A stretch of 64,000 bases of DNA from DAOMNN01 sp035443825 (GTDB lineage: Bacteria > Pseudomonadota > Gammaproteobacteria > Burkholderiales > Rhodocyclaceae), in the NCBI GenBank assembly GCA_035443825.1, contig DAOMNN010000001.1:24199-88198 (forward strand), written 5' to 3'. The position numbers and the translations under genes are program-made. The notes under the pieces were generated by a model. That model worked only from the letters and a program-made list of their open reading frames with translations, had not been told where the DNA came from and searched no databases. Shown one piece after another: positions 26,226-35,005 of the stretch; positions within the stretch are counted from its first letter, which is position 1; each line of letters begins with the position of its first letter.

Positions 26226-27169
26226 CGTGTGTTGCTGTGACGGGTGCGCTCGGCTACTCCGAATCCGGATCGACCAAACTGATTGCCGTTGTAAAACAGC
26301 AACTCACGCTCGGGTAAGTCGAAATGATAGGGGTAGGCGATGCCCTCACTGTCCCATCCGTCCGACGAAGGAAAGATGCCTGCCTCTTCGTCCAGCCTTT
26401 GCCAGACGATACCGTCCTCTGAGCGGGCATACCCGGCTCTGTACCCATTGGAGGGGTTCTGGCGAAAACCGGTGATGCTGCGTCGGCTGAAGTACATGTG
26501 GTAAATGCCATTGTGACACCAGACCGACGGTCTGGCGCAGACCTCGAACTCGTCTATGGGCTCGATCACCTGGAGGTTGTCGCGTCGCCAGTCGATGCCA
26601 TTGGACGAAGTCGCGTACTTGATCTGGTAGTCGATCTCGGGTTTTCCGTCGACAATTCGCCATTCGTTGCCGGAGGTGTAGTAGCATTTCCACAGCCCGT
26701 TTTCATGCAGTACTTCCGCCGCGCCGGTGTAATAAGGCTCGTTCTTCGTACGGTCGAGGATCGCGCCATCATACAAGCGTCTGAAAGTGAATCCTCTGTC
26801 GTCGCTGACGGCAATCCCGACGGCGTTGCGCATGTGTACGGTCGTACTCGTGTTGGCGCCGATGTAGTACATGAGTATGGACTTTCCATCCCGGACGACA
26901 GAGCAGACGTTGGCACCACTGTCGTCGAACGCCCCGAGCTTTCCCAAGTCAATCACGGGGCGATCATGAATATATTTGATCTCCAAGGGGTTTTCCGGGT
27001 TGACGTCAATAAACGTGGTACGGGTACGATTGAACTCGTCGCGGGTGCCGAAATACACCCTAAGAGTACTAGGGTCCACGAGCAACGGCGTGGGCTTATG
27101 GCAATGTGTAAGGTCGAATCCATGACGACCTTTGACTCGATAGACTAGCCCAAGCTTGGTCCATTTCAT
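26222..27169 (-). CDS. Five-bladed beta-propeller glycosidase-like protein
   Basis: The protein has 315 residues with repeated blade-like segments of the GH43/GH32/GH130 superfamily: GIAVSDDRGFTF, IKYATSSNGIDWRRDN, GYARSEDGIVWQRLDEE. Each has the Asp-Gly turn followed by an aromatic residue typical of the fold. Conserved acids occur in the first blade and near the centre. No signal peptide is visible, so it would act in the cytoplasm. It may trim or transfer a glycan, or be a sugar-binding scaffold. Exact specificity cannot be told from sequence. Confidence 0.72.
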   Translation of the reverse strand: MKWTKLGLVYRVKGRHGFDLTHCHKPTPLLVDPSTLRVYFGTRDEFNRTRTTFIDVNPENPLEIKYIHDRPVIDLGKLGAFDDSGANVCSVVRDGKSILMYYIGANTSTTVHMRNAVGIAVSDDRGFTFRRLYDGAILDRTKNEPYYTGAAEVLHENGLWKCYYTSGNEWRIVDGKPEIDYQIKYATSSNGIDWRRDNLQVIEPIDEFEVCARPSVWCHNGIYHMYFSRRSITGFRQNPSNGYRAGYARSEDGIVWQRLDEEAGIFPSSDGWDSEGIAYPYHFDLPERELLFYNGNQFGRSGFGVAERTRHSNTR

Positions 27170-27213
27170 GATGTTTTCCAGTTAATGCGTGCCAATTTGG
27201 ACGAAGATCTGGA

Positions 27214-28005
27214 TCAATCGCCGAAAACCGCCCAGGCGCCGTAAGGATGAAGCGGGCTGCGGCGGAGCCGGAGATTGTTGAGCCCGATGGTTTCATCGAG
27301 CGCGCGAGTTTCTCCTGGAATCTGTCTGCAGTTCAACTCGTCGAATGCAAGTACCGATCCCTTCACTAGCCGCGGGCGAATCTTTTCTAGCACCGTCTTG
27401 GTGGGGGCATACAAGTCCATGTCGAAAATCGCCATCGATATGATGGCATGAGGATTTGCAGCCAACCACTCATCGATGGTAAGGCTGGCGTCCCCCTTGA
27501 TGAGCTCGAATTTCTTAAGATGGGACAGAGGCGGAAATGCCTCGATCAGACTGAGAATTCGTTCGAGATCGTCCGCATGGCCCGATTGCGTCGCCATGTC
27601 ACCGACACCATAGCGATCCCCGTCTTTTGGGTGGACCGATGGGAAACCTTCGAAAGTGTCAAATCCGTGAATTGTTCGGCTGTGATTGAAGGGTTCATGA
27701 ATGCTGCGCAGGTTGATCAACTGGGTCAGGGTTGCGCCCCATTGGACGCCGAATTCGCAGATCACGCCGGGGACGTGGATAATTTGTTGGTACAACTCGT
27801 TCAGATAAAGGATTCTCGATAGAACCGAGACGTTGAGGGTGAGCAGGTTGTGCTTGTTCCAGGACTCGTCGCCGAATTTCGGCAATAGCATCTCAGTGAT
27901 CGTGCGGAGCTCGGTGAGTGCCGACTTCATTTCCGGTGTCCGGTAGGACACCAAGTGCTGTTTCGTCATGGGGCGCTCGTTGCGGTCGGAAGTGAAGTCC
28001 GTCAT
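27214..28005 (-). CDS. TylF/MycF-like O-methyltransferase
   Basis: This is a class I SAM methyltransferase of 263 residues. It has VICEFGVQWGATLTQLINLR as the SAM site, the acidic HGFDTFEGFP and ISMAIFDMDLYAPTKTVLEK with a metal-ligand-type Asp pair, and LAFDELNCRQIPGE. These are features of the TylF family, which methylates sugar hydroxyls in an Mg-dependent way. It lies 34 nt after the ATP-grasp/HAD gene and 44 nt before the propeller gene. The base composition is visibly more A/T-rich than in the flagellar genes. Confidence 0.82.
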   Translation of the reverse strand: MTDFTSDRNERPMTKQHLVSYRTPEMKSALTELRTITEMLLPKFGDESWNKHNLLTLNVSVLSRILYLNELYQQIIHVPGVICEFGVQWGATLTQLINLRSIHEPFNHSRTIHGFDTFEGFPSVHPKDGDRYGVGDMATQSGHADDLERILSLIEAFPPLSHLKKFELIKGDASLTIDEWLAANPHAIISMAIFDMDLYAPTKTVLEKIRPRLVKGSVLAFDELNCRQIPGETRALDETIGLNNLRLRRSPLHPYGAWAVFGD

Positions 28006-28039
28006 GCCGGTTCCTTTTCAGGATTGGGTTGTCTGGAGC

Positions 28040-29314
28040 CTACAGCAATGCCTCGACCATGTCGGGAGCGAATACCGGAATGCCATGTTGGCGCGCGACC
28101 TCGGCACGTTCGTGAAACGAATCGTCGATGAAGATGGCATCATTTCCTTCGATGTGGTCGGATTTTGGACTGCCGTCCGTGATGTGGACTATGTCGTCGA
28201 AAAGGCCCGCGAGACGTATGCGGTTCAGGGTTTCGGGTGGGTGCGATGTATGTCTGGTGAGAAGTATGAGGCGTTTGCCTTCGCTAAATGCTTTGTAAAG
28301 GAACCCGACCAACTGATGGTTGATCCGATCCCCGATAAGCAGACAGTCGTCGAGATCGACGAATACGCGACTGTAGCTCACTCCGATCTTGTAGCGGTTG
28401 CCCAGTGCACGGTCCAGTTCGATCGAGTAGGTATTCGGTGCAATCTGAATGTCCTGATCGAAAGCATCGAAGGCACTCAATAGGGCGAAGTTCACGCCAC
28501 GGCAACGAAAAAGGCCGGAGGAGCCACCCAGTCGCGCAGCGACCTCCAATAGTTTTGGTTGCCCCGATGCAGCCTCACGTGCCTGGAAGAACCAGGCGCC
28601 GCGCGGCTTGACGATTCTGTTGATGGCATCTGCCCACGCAGCGAGCTCTTCTGAAAAGGCGGCGCTTGGCGAAGTATTCACGCTGATTCCATTGCTGATC
28701 CGATGTCGCTCTCGTGCGCCATGAAACCGCAGTCGGGAATGACGATCGGTGAAGCAGTCCACCGTCCACTCTCTGCCGGGAAGGTACTCGAGGATCAGCA
28801 TTCTCGCATTGAGCGCCCCAATCAAGGCGCGCGCGTCGCTCTCGGTCTCCGCCGCGCCGCCGTGACGTGATCCATAACCGCGATCGGGTTTGATGAAGAC
28901 CGGAAATGCTGGGGCCTCAGCAAGCGATGCATAGCGCTTCGGTACGGGGACGACCTCGCCTAGCAGGTCGTACGTGGCCGACTTCGATGCGCAAATCCGC
29001 GTTGCGGATGGCGGACTGCCGATGACGCGACAGGGCAGTGCGGCAGCCATGTTCTGCAACGTTTCCGCGACCGCGTCCATGGTCGGGTAGATGGCATCGA
29101 TTCGATACTCGCGAACGATCCGTTCAATATGTCCGGCGAAGCCGGGGTCATCGTGCAATGGAATCCCCGGAACGTAGGTCTCATAGACGAAACGGCCGTG
29201 GTCATCGATGCTCGAGCCACCAACCAGGTCGAAATGCATCGAGAAACGCATCGAGCGGTGTATTTCCAGGCCGATTTCGGAGCCGCACGGGAAGACAAGA
29301 ATGCGGCGGGTCAT
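28040..29314 (-). CDS. ATP-grasp ligase fused to a HAD-like phosphatase domain
   Basis: The protein has 424 residues. Residues about 1-300 form a carbamoyl-phosphate-synthase-like ATP-grasp enzyme, with FPVFIKPDRGYGSRHGGA binding ATP, LILEYLPGREWTVDCF and LLEVAARLGGSSGLFRCRG as the metal-binding end. Residues about 310-424 are a HAD domain with motif I VFVDLDDCLL, motif II LLTRH and motif IV IFIDDSFHER. The ATP-grasp part should form an amide or ester bond between a carboxylate and an amine or hydroxyl, and the HAD part could remove a phosphate from the same substrate. Substrates are unknown. It overlaps the aminotransferase gene by 4 nt. Confidence 0.82.
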   Translation of the reverse strand: MTRRILVFPCGSEIGLEIHRSMRFSMHFDLVGGSSIDDHGRFVYETYVPGIPLHDDPGFAGHIERIVREYRIDAIYPTMDAVAETLQNMAAALPCRVIGSPPSATRICASKSATYDLLGEVVPVPKRYASLAEAPAFPVFIKPDRGYGSRHGGAAETESDARALIGALNARMLILEYLPGREWTVDCFTDRHSRLRFHGARERHRISNGISVNTSPSAAFSEELAAWADAINRIVKPRGAWFFQAREAASGQPKLLEVAARLGGSSGLFRCRGVNFALLSAFDAFDQDIQIAPNTYSIELDRALGNRYKIGVSYSRVFVDLDDCLLIGDRINHQLVGFLYKAFSEGKRLILLTRHTSHPPETLNRIRLAGLFDDIVHITDGSPKSDHIEGNDAIFIDDSFHERAEVARQHGIPVFAPDMVEALL

Positions 29315-30435
29315 TGCAGTGCGGCAGCCATGGCTTCAACGATGTGGAGTACTTGCCCGTCCTCCAGGTCCGGATACAGCGGAAGACAGATGACCTGGCG
29401 CGACACTCGATGGGCAATCGGAAGATTGTCACGACGCGCGCTCGCCAGTTTGCGGTACATCGGCATCTCGCTGATCAGCGGGTAGAAGTACCGGCGTCCA
29501 TGGATTCCAGAACGGCGCAGGCGCTCATATACGGCATCGCGATCGAGCCCCGAGTCGGTGTCGACAAACACGGGCATGTACGCCGAGTTGCCGATGACCT
29601 GATCCTGAACTGCAAGCGTCCTCACGCCGTGAACATCGCGGAGTGCCTGACGGTACAGCGACTCGATTTCCCTGCGTCGCTCAAGTGTGCCGTCGATATA
29701 CCTGAGCTGTAGGAGCCCGAACGCGGCGTTGATCTCACTCATCTTTCCGTTTATGCCTGGAGCCATTACCGTAACTTCGTCCGCAAAACCGAAATTCTTG
29801 AGGAAATCGATGCGTTCCTTCGTTTTTGAGTCCGGGCAGATGATTGCCCCGCCCTCGAACGTATTGAACGCCTTGGTCGCATGAAAACTGAGGACGGACA
29901 AGTCGCCGTGGCGAAGGATGCTCTGCCCATTCCTGCGAACTCCGAAGGCATGCGCCGCGTCATAGATGACCTTGAGGCCGTTTACGTCCGCGATCTGCTG
30001 GATCCTGTCCGTATCGCAGGGATTGCCATAGCAGTGTACCGGCAGGATCGCAGTGGTCCTGGGCGTGATCGCATCCTCGATTCGTGCCGGGTCGAGGTTG
30101 CAGGTCCGCGGATCGATGTCGACAAAGACCGGTTTGATGTTGTTCCATAGCAGTGAATGCGCAGTCGCGACGAAGGAATAGGGCGTGGTGATTACCTCAT
30201 TGCGGATGCGAAGAGCTTGCAGTGCAGTTACCAGCGCAAGTGTTCCGTTGGCAAAGAGTGAAAGGTGGTCTACGCCCAAGTAATCGCATAGTGCCTGCTC
30301 CAGCTGTCTGTGGAACGGTCCGTTGTTTGTGAGAACCTTGTTCTCCCAAATCGTCTCGAGGTACGGGATGAATTCCTTGAGCGGCGGCAGGAAGGGTTGA
30401 GTGACGAATATTGGCTTGTTGACCATGTCAGGCAA
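29311..30435 (-). CDS. PLP-dependent sugar aminotransferase (DegT/DnrJ/EryC1/StrS family)
   Basis: This is a 374-residue aminotransferase that installs an amino group on a nucleotide-linked 3- or 4-keto sugar. It shows the family pattern: NGTLALVTALQAL, the aspartate in KVIYDAAHAFG, and the PLP lysine in LSFHATKAFNTFEGG. The C-terminal HGRRYFYPLISEMPMYRKL is typical of the VioA/FdtB/QdtB-like subgroup. ATGs at 30435 and 30426 are possible. The keto-sugar dehydratase that would feed it is not in this window. Confidence 0.9.
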   Translation of the reverse strand: MPDMVNKPIFVTQPFLPPLKEFIPYLETIWENKVLTNNGPFHRQLEQALCDYLGVDHLSLFANGTLALVTALQALRIRNEVITTPYSFVATAHSLLWNNIKPVFVDIDPRTCNLDPARIEDAITPRTTAILPVHCYGNPCDTDRIQQIADVNGLKVIYDAAHAFGVRRNGQSILRHGDLSVLSFHATKAFNTFEGGAIICPDSKTKERIDFLKNFGFADEVTVMAPGINGKMSEINAAFGLLQLRYIDGTLERRREIESLYRQALRDVHGVRTLAVQDQVIGNSAYMPVFVDTDSGLDRDAVYERLRRSGIHGRRYFYPLISEMPMYRKLASARRDNLPIAHRVSRQVICLPLYPDLEDGQVLHIVEAMAAALQ

Positions 30436-30460
30436 ACTCGATTATCCAGCCGCTATCGAC

Positions 30461-30559
30461 CTATACAGAAGCGCCGCAACGGTCGCAGATTTTCCGTCGC
30501 CGGTACGTCTTTTCAGACAGCCTGCTGCCGAGGCCGCCGGCCAGGATTACTGCCTTCAT
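30461..30559 (-). pseudogene. Truncated sugar-1-phosphate nucleotidyltransferase (5' fragment, RfbF-like)
   Basis: Thirty-two codons starting at 30559 read MKAVILAGGLGSRLSEKT and then lose similarity before a stop at 30461. That opening is the NTP-binding start of glucose-1-phosphate cytidylyltransferase (RfbF) and related enzymes, normally about 257 residues. After codon 18 the +1 frame is open as KSATVAALLYRSIAAG and then stops, which looks like the tail of some other lost gene. I read it as a deletion scar 25 nt upstream of the aminotransferase. The identity of the second fragment is a guess. Confidence 0.75.
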
Positions 30560-30710
30560 GCTCGCTGGAACCCTTCGAAGAATGAGCGGGCCTCCATGGT
30601 AACTCACTACGCGATCCGGGAGCAGTCGGGCGCGGTGCCAGAGCCTGTGCGGTCTCTCGTCCTGGGACGTGCCCGGGGGGTGTCGTGGGACGCTTCGCCT
30701 GCGAATGGGT

Positions 30711-31184
30711 TCAGCGTAGGGCGGGGCCACGCTGTGATGCGCTCACCCTGGGTGCAAGATACTCGTCCGCGTCGTCGATCGTCACCACATTTCCGGCCTT
30801 GTCTACCAATGGCTGCTCGAAGTCGTTCCAGCCGCGAATGCCCGTTCTCAGGGAGACTACATTCTTGAATCCCATGGCCTGCATGGTGTCGGCAGCGAGG
30901 ACGCTGCGGTTGCCCGACCGGCAGATGATGATGATCTCGCGGTCGCGGCCGGCGGCGAGTTCGGGGACGGTTTCCTCGTAGTCCCAGTCGCAGGCAGTCT
31001 CGAGAACACCGCGGGGGACGTGGAGCGAGCCGGCGATGTGCATAGCTTCGAATTCGTGAGGTTCGCGCACGTCGAGCAGGATCAGGTCCGGATTGGCCTC
31101 GAGCCGCTTGAGGAGGTCCCACGGGAAGATCTCCTGCACGTGGGTGAGGCATTCCTGAAGGAAGTCGCGAAGCTTCTTCATCAT
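30711..31184 (-). CDS. Rhodanese-like sulfurtransferase domain protein
   Basis: This is a 157-residue protein with one rhodanese domain. It has LLDVREPHEF, HIAGSLHVPRGVLE and the active-site loop IICRSGNRSV with its catalytic Cys, then GFKNVVSLRTGIRGWNDF. The start (ATG at 31184 or 31181) follows GGGAG. It begins 10 nt after the stop of the diguanylate cyclase gene, so the two may be cotranscribed. It may carry persulfide sulfur in the cytoplasm; the partner is unknown. Confidence 0.88.
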   Translation of the reverse strand: MMKKLRDFLQECLTHVQEIFPWDLLKRLEANPDLILLDVREPHEFEAMHIAGSLHVPRGVLETACDWDYEETVPELAAGRDREIIIICRSGNRSVLAADTMQAMGFKNVVSLRTGIRGWNDFEQPLVDKAGNVVTIDDADEYLAPRVSASQRGPALR

Positions 31185-31194
31185 TCGTCTCCCG

Positions 31195-33000
31195 TCACGA
31201 AGCCGATTTGGCGACGACCTTGTTCTTGCCCGTCTGCTTGGCCTGATACATCGCCTCGTCGGCACGCTTGATGACGCCGTCGAGCGGTTCGCCGGCCTGC
31301 CACATGCTTACCCCGGCACTGAAGGTGATGAGAATCTTCTTGTCCTCGGCCAGAAAGAAGGTCTTTGTCAGTTCGCGCTGCAGCCGCACCAGCGCGGCGG
31401 TGGCCTGGTCCAGGTCGGATTCCGGATAGAGAATGATGAACTCCTCACCCCCCATGCGCGCTACCGTGTCATGCGGGCGCAGATTCTGCCGGATCACGCC
31501 GGTCAGGTGGAGGAGGGCGTCGTCACCGGTCTGGTGGCCGAAGGTGTCGTTGAGGCGCTTGAAGTTGTCGATGTCGAGCAAGCCGATGCATAGCGGCGCT
31601 TCACGTCGCTGCGCGCGGGCTGCTTCCTTCTCGAAGGTTTCCTCCAGACCACGTCGATTGAGAACGCCGGTGAGCTGGTCGTGGCGCATCAGGCGGCTGG
31701 CTTCCTCCAGCTCGTGCTGGAGTCGTTCGATCTGCTGCTCGGCCTCGCGGCTGCGGTTCCGGGCGGCCTGCAGCTCGTCGCGCGAGCGGCGTGCTTCGTC
31801 CTGGATGACGCGTGTGTCGCGCATGACCTCGTCGAGCAGATTCCCGATCTCGGCGATGTCCCGCGCCTCCGCGATCCGCCCCGCGTTCTCGGCGATCTTG
31901 TCGTGATAGGTGCTGGTGCTCTCGGTGAAACTTGCGAGCTGGTCGACGAAGCCCGCGAGCATTTCCCGAAGGGTTCTCTGAGCCGCCGCGAGATTGTGCT
32001 TGAGCTGGCTCTGCTTGTAGATGACCTCCCTGAGTCGCCTTTCCGCATCGTCTATCAGGCGCACGTTGGCCGGTTTATTGACGATGTCGCGCAGCACTTC
32101 GACCTGGCCGTGCAGCCATTGGTCGTCGATGACGATCTCCTCGATGTTCTCGAGAAGGAGACGCAGCAGGTTGAGCAGGCCGGCGCGAATCTCCGCCGTA
32201 TCACCCGCGGTGAGCTCGAGCCGATAGGCGAACTTGCGCAACTGCCTGGCGACGGTCAGCAACTGCGCCGCCGAGGTGCTCGACTTGATCGTGGCACTGA
32301 AGCCCTCGGCTTCGGCAATGAGGTCGGGGTGTTCGCCGAGGAAGGCGGGTACCACGGTTTCGAGCGCAATGAGCAACAACTCACGCAGATTGGTGATGAT
32401 CTCGCCCGCGTCGCCCGGCGCGACGAAGGTCACCTCCCCAAGCGTGGCCGCGCCGCCCGTGGCGAGTGCTGCGCCGCCTGCGTCGGTCGTCTGAGCGTCG
32501 GGCGGCGGTCCGCCTTCAGGATCGGCCGGGGCCTGGCTCCAGCCGCGCACCAGTCCCTGAAGCCGCGTGTACAGCGTGGCGGGGTCGTTCACGGTAAGCA
32601 CGCGTTGCAGAGAGTCGCGCTTGCGTGCCGTGGTCCAGCCCATCTGCCGACTTTCCCACTGACGCAGGAGCGTTCCGATCAGCGTGTTCCACTCCTGGGT
32701 CTGTTCGCTGCCGAGATGATCCAGATACGCGAGCAGCGCTTCTCTTGCAGCGGGGGCGTCGTCATCGGCGAGCGCCTGGTCGATCTGTCGCACCAGCCGG
32801 GCCTTCTCCCCGTCCTCGCGCGGGAGGTGTGCCGCGATATCGCGCAACAACTGGATATCATGGCCCCCGCCTTCGTCAACGGTCCCGGCGACTTCGTGGT
32901 AGAGAATGCGGAAGTTCTCCGGCGTCGGCAGCATCTTGCGCGCTGCGAACAGGCGCAGCACTTCCCGGGCAATCTCGGATGGATGGGTCGGTTGCGGCAT
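31195..33000 (-). CDS. Diguanylate cyclase (GGDEF), copy A
   Basis: The protein has 601 residues. A long N-terminal helical region with no known sensory domain (about 1-400) is followed by a coiled coil (about 395-425) and a C-terminal GGDEF domain. The domain includes RHDQLTGVLNRRGLEE, NDTFGHQTGDDALLHL and the active site GGEEF near residue 517. A product-inhibition I-site (RPHD) lies exactly five residues upstream of GGEEF. It should make c-di-GMP from two GTP. No transmembrane helix is apparent. It is paralogous along its whole length to the next gene. Confidence 0.92.
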   Translation of the reverse strand: MPQPTHPSEIAREVLRLFAARKMLPTPENFRILYHEVAGTVDEGGGHDIQLLRDIAAHLPREDGEKARLVRQIDQALADDDAPAAREALLAYLDHLGSEQTQEWNTLIGTLLRQWESRQMGWTTARKRDSLQRVLTVNDPATLYTRLQGLVRGWSQAPADPEGGPPPDAQTTDAGGAALATGGAATLGEVTFVAPGDAGEIITNLRELLLIALETVVPAFLGEHPDLIAEAEGFSATIKSSTSAAQLLTVARQLRKFAYRLELTAGDTAEIRAGLLNLLRLLLENIEEIVIDDQWLHGQVEVLRDIVNKPANVRLIDDAERRLREVIYKQSQLKHNLAAAQRTLREMLAGFVDQLASFTESTSTYHDKIAENAGRIAEARDIAEIGNLLDEVMRDTRVIQDEARRSRDELQAARNRSREAEQQIERLQHELEEASRLMRHDQLTGVLNRRGLEETFEKEAARAQRREAPLCIGLLDIDNFKRLNDTFGHQTGDDALLHLTGVIRQNLRPHDTVARMGGEEFIILYPESDLDQATAALVRLQRELTKTFFLAEDKKILITFSAGVSMWQAGEPLDGVIKRADEAMYQAKQTGKNKVVAKSAS

Positions 33001-33117
33001 GGTTCCCGTGGGGTCTGGGCGGAAAATTCCCGATTATAGGGGCTTAAGGCCTGCGGGGAGCCCCGCTGCGAGGTGTCCACCTCGAATCGGGTAATTGCGG
33101 GTCGGGCCGGCTACCGT

Positions 33118-34884
33118 TCAGCCGGCAACCAGGACGCGATTCTTGCCTGCGCGCTTGGCGGCATACATTGCCTTGTCGGCACGGTCGATGGCCCCGTAGG
33201 GGTCTTCATCCGATGCAAGGCGTGCGATGCCCGCACTGAAGGTGATCAGCAGACGCCTGTTGTCGGCCATGAAGAACTGCTTGGTCAGCGCCCTCTGCAG
33301 GCGCGTGATCACGGCCGCAGCATCCTGCTCCTCGGTGTCGGGCAGCAGAATCAGGAATTCCTCGCCGCCATAGCGCCCGAGATGGTCCTGGGGGCGAAGC
33401 GACGTGCGCATCACCGCAGTCAGGTGACGCAGTGCGTCGTCTCCTGTCTTGTGGCCGAAGGTGTCGTTGAGCAGCTTGAAGTTGTCGAGATCGATCAACG
33501 CGATGCACAGCGGCGAGCCGCGCCTGCGTGCCAGCGCGATCTCCCGTTCCAGGGCTTCGTCCAGACCCTTGCGGTTGAGCGTGCCGGTCAGTGCGTCGTG
33601 GCGGACCAGTTCACTCGTCTCGTCCAGTTCGCGCTGCAAGCGTGCGATATGGTCGTTTGCGGCTTCCACTTCGCTGCGCAATTGGCCGAGTTCGGTGCTC
33701 GATCGTCGGGTGGTCTCCTGCACTGCGCGTGTCTCGGTGAGCATTTCCTCGACGACGGTAGCGAGTTCCGTGATGTCGCTTGCCTTCTCGATCTCGCCCG
33801 CGCAGCGAACCAGTGTGGCGTGATAGTGGCAGGTCGAGGTTGCCAGTTCGGCCAGTCGCTCGACGAATCCGGCGAGCATGCTCTTGAGACGTTCCTGCGC
33901 ATCGGTGAGCTGGCGCTTGAGTCGGCCCTGCTTGTCGATCACGTCGCGCAATCGACGCGCAACCTCGTCGAGCATGCGCACGTCCAGGGGCTTGCCGAAA
34001 GCTGCGCTCACGAGGTCGAGCTGGCCGTGAAGCCACTCGTCATCGGTGGTCAGCTCGGCAATGTTCTCGACGATCAACCGAAGTACGTCCAGCAGCGCAT
34101 GGCGTACCGCATGCTGATCCTCTGCCGCCCATTCGAGTTTGCGCGTCAAGGCATGCATGCGCACGCCCGGATCGGCCTCCGCAGCCGACGCACCGAGGCT
34201 GGACATGAGGTCAGCCAGTTCGATCGCTTCCTCCGCCAGCGCGGCATTGTCCGCGACCAGCGGAGCAACGCCGCCACGCAGCAGGTGCCCAAGCAGACGG
34301 GCGAGTAACGCCGTCGAATCGCGGTCCGGCGTCGTCCTGGGAGCATCGATCGGGACGGCGGCCGCCAGACCGGGGGGATTGCTGACCGTGGGTGCGTGCT
34401 TCTGGCGGCCCGACGCCTGCGACCAGGTGGCGATCAGACCCTGCAGGCGCGTGAAAAGCTGCTCGGGGCTGGAGGGGACCGTCAGTGTCTGATCGAGCGC
34501 CCGGCGTCTTTGCGTGACGTCGACGTCGGTGCCCCCCTGCTCAAGATGATTGACCAGGGCCCGGATCAGAGGGCCCCACGAAAGTTCGCTTTCGGCGGGT
34601 GCGGCGCACAAAGCAATGATCGCGCGGCCCAGTGCAGTCCACTGGCGGGAGGCGATCGCATTCTCGAACTGATTGGTCAGCTGCAACTGCTCCGGCGTCG
34701 CGCGCGGCAAGGCCTTGGCGATCAACTTCAGCGACTTCTCCGGAAAGGCATCCTCGATCTGGGTGCCGGCGATCTCGTGGTAGTAGGTACGATAATTGTC
34801 CGGCGTGGGGGGCACGCGCTTCATTGCCAGTCGTCGCAGGGCTTCGCGTGCGATGTCGGGCGGGCGCAGATTGTTTTCGGACAT
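33118..34884 (-). CDS. Diguanylate cyclase (GGDEF), copy B
   Basis: The start at 34884 (MSENNLRPPDIAREALRRL) gives 588 residues and matches the N-terminus of copy A (PSEIAREVLRLFAARK ... PTPENFRILYHEVAG versus PTPDNYRTYYHEIAG). The GGDEF domain has RHDALTGTLNRKGLDE, NDTFGHKTGDDALRHL, I-site RPQD and active site GGEEF near residue 505. Both copies are therefore predicted active and feedback-inhibited. It precedes copy A in the same orientation, with about 117 nt between. Confidence 0.92.
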   Translation of the reverse strand: MSENNLRPPDIAREALRRLAMKRVPPTPDNYRTYYHEIAGTQIEDAFPEKSLKLIAKALPRATPEQLQLTNQFENAIASRQWTALGRAIIALCAAPAESELSWGPLIRALVNHLEQGGTDVDVTQRRRALDQTLTVPSSPEQLFTRLQGLIATWSQASGRQKHAPTVSNPPGLAAAVPIDAPRTTPDRDSTALLARLLGHLLRGGVAPLVADNAALAEEAIELADLMSSLGASAAEADPGVRMHALTRKLEWAAEDQHAVRHALLDVLRLIVENIAELTTDDEWLHGQLDLVSAAFGKPLDVRMLDEVARRLRDVIDKQGRLKRQLTDAQERLKSMLAGFVERLAELATSTCHYHATLVRCAGEIEKASDITELATVVEEMLTETRAVQETTRRSSTELGQLRSEVEAANDHIARLQRELDETSELVRHDALTGTLNRKGLDEALEREIALARRRGSPLCIALIDLDNFKLLNDTFGHKTGDDALRHLTAVMRTSLRPQDHLGRYGGEEFLILLPDTEEQDAAAVITRLQRALTKQFFMADNRRLLITFSAGIARLASDEDPYGAIDRADKAMYAAKRAGKNRVLVAG

Positions 34885-35005
34885 ATTATCGATACGGGCG
34901 CGGGAGGCCAGGTCCATGATTGCGTGCGGACGCGTGATTATAGCCTCTCGATCTGCTTCGATTGATGACTAATGTCAACCGAATGCCGCGCCATTCGGGG
35001 CGGAA

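Noticed and set aside
30621..30640. TGGCAC on the minus strand upstream of the glycan operon as a sigma-54 promoter
   Set aside because: No GC lies 10 bases after the GG, and no TTGC -12 element follows at the right spacing.
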